Positions 58,214 through 64,000 of a DNA stretch of 64,000 bases are shown here, piece by piece. Position numbers and translations under genes: made by a program. Within the stretch, counting starts at the first letter, position 1; each line of letters begins with the position of its first letter. Below the pieces are notes generated by a model. That model ran no database searches. It was given only the letters and a program-made list of their open reading frames with translations, and was not told the origin of the DNA. Source of the DNA: Leucobacter tenebrionis (GTDB lineage: Bacteria; Actinomycetota; Actinomycetes; Actinomycetales; Microbacteriaceae); NCBI RefSeq assembly GCF_019884725.1, contig NZ_CP082322.1, positions 558,001 through 622,000 on the forward strand, written 5' to 3'.

Positions 58214-58930
58214 TTAGCGGTGCACGAGGGTGCCGAGCTGCTTGCCGCGGATCGCCTCGGTCACGTTGCCCGCGGGCTCCATGCCGAACACGCGCATCGG
58301 CATGCCGTTGTCCATGCACAGGCTGAACGAGGTCGAGTCGACGACCTTCAGCCCCTGCACCAGGGCATCCCCGTAGGTGATCTCCTCGATGAGGGTCGCG
58401 TCGGGATCCTTGTTCGGATCCGCGGTGTAGACGCCGTCGACGCCGTTCTTCGCGACGAGCACCTCGTCGGCGTGGATCTCGAGCGCGCGCTGCGCGGCGA
58501 CGGTATCGGTCGAGAAGTACGGCAGACCGGCGCCCGCGCCGAAGATCACCACGCGCCCCTTCTCGAGGTGCCGGATCGCGCGCAGCGGGATGTAGGTCTC
58601 CGCGACCTGCGTCATGGTGATCGCCGACTGCACGCGGCTCGAGACGCCCGCCTGCTCGAGGAAGTCCTGCAGCGCCAGCGCGTTCATCACCGTGCCGAGC
58701 ATCCCCATGTAGTCCGCGCGAGCTCGATCCATGCCGCGCTGCGAGAGCTCGGCGCCGCGGAAGAAGTTCCCCCCGCCGACCACGACCGCGACCTCGGCGT
58801 CGTCCATCGCCGCCGCGATCTCGCGGGCGATCTGGCTGACCACGTCGGGGTTCACCCCCAGCGTCCCTCCCCCGAAGGCCTCCCCCGAAAGCTTCAGCAG
58901 CACTCGACGCTTATGTGGGGTCTCGGTCAT
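58214..58930 (-). CDS. pyrH: UMP kinase
   Basis: A 238-residue amino-acid-kinase-fold enzyme that phosphorylates UMP. Blocks are [67 protein letters not shown] and [14 protein letters not shown]. It lies 44 bases upstream of frr on the minus strand and is separated from tsf by two hairpins. Confidence 0.97.
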   Translation of the reverse strand: MTETPHKRRVLLKLSGEAFGGGTLGVNPDVVSQIAREIAAAMDDAEVAVVVGGGNFFRGAELSQRGMDRARADYMGMLGTVMNALALQDFLEQAGVSSRVQSAITMTQVAETYIPLRAIRHLEKGRVVIFGAGAGLPYFSTDTVAAQRALEIHADEVLVAKNGVDGVYTADPNKDPDATLIEEITYGDALVQGLKVVDSTSFSLCMDNGMPMRVFGMEPAGNVTEAIRGKQLGTLVHR

Positions 58931-58978
58931 GGGGTACTCCTTCGCTCGGATGGTCTATCAAGTAGCTTATGGGGTGCC

Positions 58979-59049
58979 GCTGCGTGCGCCTGTGCGTTCA
59001 CCGCCGCACGCAGCATAAGGGCCCGGATCGCAGATGCGATCCGGGCCCT
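58979..59049 (-). terminator. Double hairpin after tsf
   Basis: The nearer hairpin has a 15-bp stem (59018-59032 with 59035-59049) and begins nine bases after the tsf stop. A second follows with a 10-bp stem (58979-58988 with 59005-59014). There is no clear T-tract. The pair probably ends the rpsB-tsf transcript or reduces read-through into pyrH. Confidence 0.75.
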
Positions 59050-59058
59050 GGAAGACGC

Positions 59059-59889
59059 TTAGGCGCCCACCTTGCCGCGCGCGAAAGCGGTGACGGTGAT
59101 CCCCGCGGCGTCGGCGACCTTCTTCACGTCGCGCTTGTCGGAATCGAGTGCGTGCACCTGCTCGCCCAGCACGACCTGCTTGAAGAACGCGTTCAGGCGC
59201 CCCTCGACGATCTTCGGCAGAGCAGCCTCGGGCTTGCCCTCGTTCTTCGAGATCTCGGTGACGATCTCGCGCTCCTTCTCGACGTCGGCCTCCGGCACCT
59301 CTTCGCGGGTGACGTAGAGCGGGTCGGCGAAGGAGATGTGCTGGGCGATGCTCAGCGCAGCCTTGTCGTCGGCACCCTCGTAGCCCACGATCACGCCGAT
59401 CTGCGGGGGCAGATCCTTCGAGGTGCGGTGGAGGTAGACGGCGGTGGCCGGAGCCTCGATGCGCGTGACCTTGCGCAGCTCGATGCGCTCGCCGATGATG
59501 GCGGCCTCATCGGTGATGAGCTCGGCGACGGTCTTGCCCTCCGCGGGGGCCGCGAGGGCCTCCTCGGTGGTCTTCGCACCGGCCGCCACAACGGCGTCGA
59601 GCACGCGCTCGGAGAGGGCGAGGAACTTCTCGTTCTTCGCGACGAAGTCGGTCTCGCAGACGAGCTCGATGAGCGTCGCAGCGCCCTCCGACTGCTTGAC
59701 GGCGACGAGCCCCTCGCTCGCCTCGCGGTCGCCGCGCTTCGCGACGCCCTTCAGGCCCTTGAGACGCAGGATCTCGATGGCCTTCTCGATGTCGCCGTCG
59801 GCCTCGACGAGTGCGTTCTTGCTATCGACCATGCCGGCGCCGAGGCGCTCGCGCAGTTCCTTCACAGCGGCCATGCTCACTGCAGCCAT
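59059..59889 (-). CDS. tsf: Elongation factor Ts
   Basis: A 276-residue guanine nucleotide exchange factor for EF-Tu. The N-terminal UBA-like domain has VKELRERLGAGMVDSKNALVEADGDIEKAIEILRLKGLKGVAKRGDREASEGL, and the core contains LIELVCETDFVAKNEKF. GAGGAG upstream of ATG 59889 supports MAAVSMAAVKEL as the N-terminus; the second Met is also possible. A hairpin separates it from rpsB. Confidence 0.97.
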   Translation of the reverse strand: MAAVSMAAVKELRERLGAGMVDSKNALVEADGDIEKAIEILRLKGLKGVAKRGDREASEGLVAVKQSEGAATLIELVCETDFVAKNEKFLALSERVLDAVVAAGAKTTEEALAAPAEGKTVAELITDEAAIIGERIELRKVTRIEAPATAVYLHRTSKDLPPQIGVIVGYEGADDKAALSIAQHISFADPLYVTREEVPEADVEKEREIVTEISKNEGKPEAALPKIVEGRLNAFFKQVVLGEQVHALDSDKRDVKKVADAAGITVTAFARGKVGA

Positions 59890-59911
59890 GTGTGACTCCT
59901 CTATTTCATGT

Positions 59912-59935
59912 CATCCTGCGCGCAGTCGCAGGATG
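59912..59935 (-). promoter_or_regulatory. Hairpin between rpsB and tsf
   Basis: CATCCTGCG and CGCAGGATG form a perfect 9-bp stem with a six-base loop (CGCAGT). It lies within the 61-bp spacer. Position suggests a partial terminator or an RNA-processing site that balances S2 and EF-Ts output. Confidence 0.55.
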
Positions 59936-59950
59936 TAGTTCTGGTGGTGG

Positions 59951-60796
59951 TTACTCGGCGGCGGGGGCCTCGGCAGCCGCCTCGGCGGGAGCCTCGGTCG
60001 CGGCCTCGGCGCTCTCGGCGGGAGCCTCGGTCTTCTCGGCGTTCAGCAGCTCGACCTCCCACTCGGCGAGGGGCTCGGCAGCGGCCTCAGCACCCTCGGC
60101 GGGCTTCTGGTGACGCTCCATGAGGCCCTCGGCGACGGCGTCGGCGATCACGCGGGTGAGCAGCGCGACCGAGCGGATCGCGTCGTCGTTGCCCGGGATC
60201 GGGTAGGTGACCTCGTCGGGATCGCAGTTGGTGTCGAGGATCGCGATGACCGGGATGCCGAGCTTCTGAGCCTCGTCGATCGCGAGGTGCTCCTTCTTGG
60301 TGTCGACCACCCAGAGAGCCGACGGGGTCTTGCTCATGTTGCGGATGCCGCCGAGCGACTTCTGCAGCTTCTCGAGCTCGCGCTTCTTGAGCAGCAGCTC
60401 CTTCTTGGTGAAGCCGCTCGTGGTGCCCTCGAAGTCGAGCTGCTCGAGCTCCTTCATGCGCTCGAGGCGCCCGGTGACGGTCTGGAAGTTGGTGAGGAGG
60501 CCGCCGAGCCAGCGCTGGTTGACGTAGGGCTGGTTGACGCGGGTCGCCTGCTCGGCGATCGCTTCCTGGGCCTGCTTCTTGGTGCCGACGAAGAGGATGT
60601 TGCCGCCGCGGGCGACGGTGCTCTTCACGAACTCGTAGGCGGCATCGATGTAGCCGAGCGACTGCTGCAGATCGATGATGTAGATGCCCGAGCGCTCGGT
60701 GAAGATGAAGCGCTTCATCTTCGGGTTCCAGCGGCGGGTCTGGTGTCCGAAGTGAACACCGCTGTCGAGCAGCTGACGCATGGTGACGACGGCCAT
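59951..60796 (-). CDS. rpsB: 30S ribosomal protein S2
   Basis: A 281-residue S2 protein. [78 protein letters not shown] and [30 protein letters not shown] are canonical. The C-terminus has an actinobacterial Ala/Glu-rich extension of about 45 residues. AGGAGA precedes the ATG. Confidence 0.98.
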   Translation of the reverse strand: MAVVTMRQLLDSGVHFGHQTRRWNPKMKRFIFTERSGIYIIDLQQSLGYIDAAYEFVKSTVARGGNILFVGTKKQAQEAIAEQATRVNQPYVNQRWLGGLLTNFQTVTGRLERMKELEQLDFEGTTSGFTKKELLLKKRELEKLQKSLGGIRNMSKTPSALWVVDTKKEHLAIDEAQKLGIPVIAILDTNCDPDEVTYPIPGNDDAIRSVALLTRVIADAVAEGLMERHQKPAEGAEAAAEPLAEWEVELLNAEKTEAPAESAEAATEAPAEAAAEAPAAE

Positions 60797-61140
60797 TGCC
60801 GTTCTCCTGTTCTGCGCACCCCTGCGGGCGCGCGCTTGCGGTTGTCATCGGTCGCGAGTGCGACCAGATCCTGGTGCCCCGGGCTCGGCCGCCCTGCAGC
60901 GCTGAATACGCGAACAGGGACCGTCGGCTTTGCTCCGCTGTGCGGGCACGCGAAGTCATCTCTTTCGAGATGCATCGACCATCTTAGCACCAAGCGCCGC
61001 CGCGCGACGGCGCCGATCGTGGTAGGACTCCGCTCACAACTGGGCGTTTTCGCCTAGAACCCGACTTTCCATCCACATTCCTCGGTTTTTGCACCGGCCG
61101 CCTCCCGGCATCCCTCACGCTGAGCTGCAGGAGGTGCCAC
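60797..61140. other. Divergent region between rpsB and yraN, with an rpsB leader
   Basis: A 344-bp stretch. On the minus strand, TAAGAT (60973-60978), preceded by TGC, looks like an extended -10 element, which gives rpsB an untranslated leader of about 170 nt. A small hairpin (ATCTC-TTTC-GAGAT, 60958-60971) lies near its 5' end. Such leaders often carry autoregulatory r-protein sites, but I cannot fold this one reliably. No gene is evident on either strand. GGAGG at the other end belongs to yraN. Confidence 0.5.
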
Positions 61141-61509
61141 ATGACCCGCACACCAGCCCATAACCAGACCCTCGGCGCGCAGGGAGAGATGCTCGCCGCG
61201 GCCTTTCTCGAGCAGCAGGGATTCATCGTGCTCGAACGGAACTGGCGCAACCGCTACGGCGAGCTCGACCTCGTCGCTCGCGATCGTTCCGCGCTCGTCG
61301 CCGTCGAGGTGAAGACCCGCACGGGCACCGGATACGGCAGCCCGCTCTCGGCGATCACCGCTCGCAAAGCCGCGCGCATCAAGAGGCTGCTCCTCGACTG
61401 GGCGCAGGATCGCGGGGCGCACGCCCCGCAGCTGCGCGTCGACGCGGTGGGCATCACAATGGCCCCGAACGACGCGCCCCGCATCGAGCACCTGCGAGGC
61501 CTCCTGTGA
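61141..61509 (+). CDS. YraN/UPF0102 family nuclease-fold protein
   Basis: A 122-residue protein of the restriction-endonuclease-like fold. GAQGEMLAAAFLEQQGFIVLERNWRNRYGELDLVARDRSALVAVEVKTRTG carries the E, G-E-x-D and E-V-K residues of the PD-(D/E)xK type site. Function is not proven; it is almost always beside comM and dprA, as here, which points to DNA processing. CAGGAGG precedes the ATG. Its stop overlaps the start of the next gene by four bases. Confidence 0.93.
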   Translation: MTRTPAHNQTLGAQGEMLAAAFLEQQGFIVLERNWRNRYGELDLVARDRSALVAVEVKTRTGTGYGSPLSAITARKAARIKRLLLDWAQDRGAHAPQLRVDAVGITMAPNDAPRIEHLRGLL

Positions 61510-63080
61510 GCCGCGCGGTCTGCCGCGCCGCGGCGATCACACTCACCGGACTCGATGGCACCGCCGTGATGGTCGAGGCCGCAGTGTCGCAGCAGCTCCC
61601 CGGCATGGCGATCATCGGACTCCCCGACACGAGTCTGGCCGAGGCGCGGTTGCGCGTGCGATCCGCCACCGCGCAGCTCGGCATGCCCGTCTCGGAGCGC
61701 TTCGTCACGGTGAATCTGAGCCCGGCCTCTCTGCCGAAGCAGGGCTCCGGTTTCGACCTCGCGATCGCCCTCTCCGCCCTGGCCGCGCTGGGCCACGTGC
61801 CGGCGCACGAGCTCTCGCGGACCGCGCACCTCGGCGAGCTTGGGCTCGACGGAGAGCTGCGCAGGCCCGCCGGTCTGCTGCCCGCGGCCGTGGCCGCGCA
61901 CAGTCTCGGCTTCCGCCGCGTCATGGTGCCCGAGGTCTGCAGCGCCGAAGCAGCGCTCGTACCGAACCTCGAGGTGATCGCGGTAGCAGATCTCGCCGCC
62001 GCCGTGGGCTGGTATCGAGGCGAGCGCGACCGTGCGCGGGTTCTGCCCGGCACCGGCGGCGAGCGCGTCGCGGCGAGCGCACCGGCGACCGCATTCCACG
62101 GTGCGGAGGACTCGATGCTCGACATGGCCGATGTGATCGGGCAGCCCGAGGCCGTCGAGGCGCTCGTGGTCGCCGCTGCGGGTCGGCACCATCTGTCGCT
62201 GCTCGGACCGCCCGGGGCGGGCAAGACCCTGCTCGTGTCCCGGCTGCCCTCGATCCTCCCCGATCTCACGGACGAGGAGTCGCTGACCGTGAGCAGCATC
62301 GCGGCCCTGGGCGGCGTGTCGCTCACCTCGCTCGTGAACCGTCCGCCCATGGAGTCGCCGCACCACACGGCTTCCAAGGTGGCGATCATCGGCGGGGGCG
62401 ACAGCGGCGGGATACGCCCGGGGGCGATCACTCGGGCCTGCCACGGGGTGCTGTTCCTCGACGAGGCTCCCGAGTTTCCCGGCACGGTGCTCGACGCGCT
62501 GCGGCAACCGCTTGAATCCGGCCGCATCGAGATTCATCGCGCCAGGGTCCACGCCGTGCTTCCGGCTCGCACTCAACTGGTGCTGGCCTCGAATCCGTGC
62601 CCGTGCGGCAATGCCGGGTCGCGGGATCCCGGCGCCGAGTGCGGCTGCTCGCCGAGCAGGCGGGTGAAGTATCTGCAGCGCATCTCGGGTCCGCTCAACG
62701 ATCGCATCGATTTGCGACTCACTGTGCAACGGGTGCCGGGCGTGCTGCTCGCCGATACGGAAGCGACCCGCCCCTCGAGTGCCGAGCTGCGGCGCCGTGT
62801 GACCATGGCTCGCGGGGCGGCGGCCGAGCGGCTGCGGGGAACTCCGTGGAGCACGAACGCGGAGGTGCCCGGCAGCTGGCTCCGGGGCTCGGCCGCGAGA
62901 CTGCCGCGAGCCGACACCGTCGTGCTCGACCGCGCGTACGCCAGAGGGGCACTGACGCTGAGGGGCTACGACCGGGTGCTGCGCGTCGCATGGAGCATCG
63001 CGGACCTCGCGGGCAAGCCCAGGCCGAAACGGGACGAGATCGCGCAGGCGCTCGCGCTTCGGGGTGGTGATCCCCGGTGA
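61506..63080 (+). CDS. comM: YifB/ComM family Mg-chelatase-like AAA+ ATPase
   Basis: A 524-residue helicase-like ATPase that promotes branch migration during recombination of incoming DNA. The N-terminal Lon-protease-like domain (AAVSQQLPGMAIIGLPDTSLAEARLRVRSA, LSPASLPKQGSGFDLAIAL) precedes the Mg-chelatase AAA+ module: Walker A LLGPPGAGKTLL, Walker B GVLFLDEAPEF, and the arginine-bearing C-terminal helical part. The cysteine cluster CPCGNAGSRDPGAECGCSPS is typical. The symbol is by homology. GTG 61506 overlaps yraN. Confidence 0.93.
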   Translation: MSRAVCRAAAITLTGLDGTAVMVEAAVSQQLPGMAIIGLPDTSLAEARLRVRSATAQLGMPVSERFVTVNLSPASLPKQGSGFDLAIALSALAALGHVPAHELSRTAHLGELGLDGELRRPAGLLPAAVAAHSLGFRRVMVPEVCSAEAALVPNLEVIAVADLAAAVGWYRGERDRARVLPGTGGERVAASAPATAFHGAEDSMLDMADVIGQPEAVEALVVAAAGRHHLSLLGPPGAGKTLLVSRLPSILPDLTDEESLTVSSIAALGGVSLTSLVNRPPMESPHHTASKVAIIGGGDSGGIRPGAITRACHGVLFLDEAPEFPGTVLDALRQPLESGRIEIHRARVHAVLPARTQLVLASNPCPCGNAGSRDPGAECGCSPSRRVKYLQRISGPLNDRIDLRLTVQRVPGVLLADTEATRPSSAELRRRVTMARGAAAERLRGTPWSTNAEVPGSWLRGSAARLPRADTVVLDRAYARGALTLRGYDRVLRVAWSIADLAGKPRPKRDEIAQALALRGGDPR

Positions 63081-64000
63081 ACGAGCACGGCGAGGAGAAG
63101 GTGCGTGCGCTGCTCGACGTCGACGCCGATGTGCGCGGGCGAGTGATCCGGCTCGCACCCGAGGCGGAGGCCGGGCAGCTGGAGAGCCTGTTCGCGCGTG
63201 CGGTGTGGTCGAGACTCGTGGAGCCGGGTGATGCGGTCGCGGGCGCCCTCGTGTCGATCCTGGGGGCCACTCGGGCTCTCGAACTGCTGCTGGCGTCGAC
63301 CGCTCCCCGTCGGGTCTGCGAGATCGCTCGCGCAGAGGGGGCCTTCGAGTCGCAGCCGGGCACGGTCGCCAAGGCGCTCGCTCGCTGGCGGCTGCGTCTC
63401 GACCGAGCGGCGAGCATCGGCGACCTCGACCGCGCCCTCGATGCGGGGATGAGCATCCTGGCTCCGGGATCCCCGCACTGGCCGAGCGCGCTGGATGATC
63501 TCGGGCGGCACGCGCCCCTGCTGCTCTGGACGCGGGGCGATGCGTCTCAGCTCGCGGCGTTCTCGGTCGCGGTGGTGGGGGCGCGGGCGTGCACGGGGTA
63601 CGGCGCCGGTGTGACGGCCGAGTTCACGGAGGCCCTGTGCTCCGCGGGCGCGGTCATCGTCTCCGGTGCGGCGTACGGGATCGATGCCGTCGCGCATCGC
63701 ACGGCGCTCGCCGTCGGCTCGCCCACCGTCGCGGTGCTGGCCGGCGGCGCGGATCGCGCCTATCCGAGCTCGCACGGCCCCCTGCTGACGCGCATCACCG
63801 AGACGGGCGCGGTCTGCTCCGAGATGGTGCCGGGTGCGGCACCCACCCGGTGGCGATTCCTGCAGCGGAACCGAACGATCGCGGCTCTTTCCAGGGCCAC
63901 GCTCGTCACCGAGGCCGGGGTGCGATCGGGGTCGCTCAACACGGCCGGGCATGCGGCGGAGCTGGGGCGCCCGCTCGGGGCGGTACCCGGAGCAGTGACC
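63077..64000 (+). CDS. dprA: DNA-processing protein DprA, 3' end outside the window
   Basis: The frame from GTG 63077 stays open to the window edge (308 codons). The N-terminal part is helical. The Rossmann-like DprA core has VVGARACTGYGAGVTAEF, GAVIVSGAAYGIDAVAHRTAL, TVAVLAGGADRAYPSSH, RWRFLQRNRTIAALSRATLVTEAGVRSGSLNTAGHAAELGRPLGAVPG. DprA loads RecA on incoming single-stranded DNA. It overlaps the comM-type gene by four bases. The C-terminal winged helix, if any, is not in the window. Confidence 0.94.
   Translation, partial: MNEHGEEKVRALLDVDADVRGRVIRLAPEAEAGQLESLFARAVWSRLVEPGDAVAGALVSILGATRALELLLASTAPRRVCEIARAEGAFESQPGTVAKALARWRLRLDRAASIGDLDRALDAGMSILAPGSPHWPSALDDLGRHAPLLLWTRGDASQLAAFSVAVVGARACTGYGAGVTAEFTEALCSAGAVIVSGAAYGIDAVAHRTALAVGSPTVAVLAGGADRAYPSSHGPLLTRITETGAVCSEMVPGAAPTRWRFLQRNRTIAALSRATLVTEAGVRSGSLNTAGHAAELGRPLGAVPGAVT

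Noticed and set aside
61254..63158. A 634-codon minus-strand frame across yraN and comM
   Set aside because: Antisense of conserved genes; no recognisable domain.

Overview
The window is a 64 kb piece of a high-GC (roughly 70 % by eye) actinobacterial chromosome. Gene families, gene order and codon use point to Microbacteriaceae, most likely Leucobacter or a close relative; this is an inference, because no 16S rRNA lies in the window. Support comes from the order rpsB-tsf-pyrH-frr-cdsA, the run cysteine desulfurase-mnmA-ligA-gatCAB, actinobacterial DivIVA proteins, DUF2207 and DUF2017 proteins, a metallopeptidase next to clpS, and frequent TANNNT promoters placed so that transcripts would be leaderless. 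I see no IS element, prophage, CRISPR array or rRNA operon.

Regions. 0-11 kb is accessory: small membrane proteins, a CPBP protease, an ArsR-SRPBCC regulator with a perfect operator, a DHFR-like reductase, a three-gene operon with a 35-codon gene, a DUF2207 protein, a PepSY lipoprotein and a GNAT enzyme. 11-21.5 kb is regulator and transporter territory: TetR with a membrane permease, a PQQ-type sugar dehydrogenase, an MFS exporter, an MmyB-like regulator divergent from a zinc alcohol dehydrogenase, tRNA-Arg(TCT), a PadR-DUF1048-ABC exporter operon and a second MFS exporter. 21.5-28.9 kb holds def, orn, a membrane GGDEF-EAL protein, a TetR regulator divergent from a LuxI-fold acyltransferase plus E1-like (ThiF) pair, a lower-GC NYN nuclease gene and tRNA-His. 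29-31.5 kb has metallopeptidase-clpS-DUF2017 and dinB. 31.5-37 kb is a complete glycerol catabolic locus (SorC-type regulator, glpD, glpF, glpK).

37-51 kb, mostly on the minus strand, is housekeeping: a glutathionyl-hydroquinone-reductase-like enzyme, gatB-gatA-gatC, tag, ligA, mnmA, a membrane protein, cysteine desulfurase, a thioredoxin co-chaperone and a large envelope protein. 51.5-55 kb has a 985-residue DivIVA-type coiled-coil protein and an RNase HI. 55-61 kb is a lytic-transglycosylase-like protein, a four-motif DivIVA protein, cdsA, frr, pyrH, tsf and rpsB. 61-64 kb, on the plus strand, has yraN, a comM/yifB-type ATPase and a dprA cut by the window edge.

How the genes work together. 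The glycerol genes form one pathway: uptake (GlpF), phosphorylation (GlpK) and oxidation of glycerol 3-phosphate (GlpD), with a divergent regulator and a 14-bp palindrome between it and glpD. Cysteine desulfurase probably feeds sulfur to MnmA for tRNA thiolation; GatCAB completes Gln-tRNA and/or Asn-tRNA. YraN, ComM and DprA are a DNA-processing group. The least explained pieces are the acyltransferase/E1 pair, two 38-bp inverted repeats that link two divergent promoter regions, and a REP-like insertion with tandem 18-bp repeats inside the cysteine desulfurase coding sequence.
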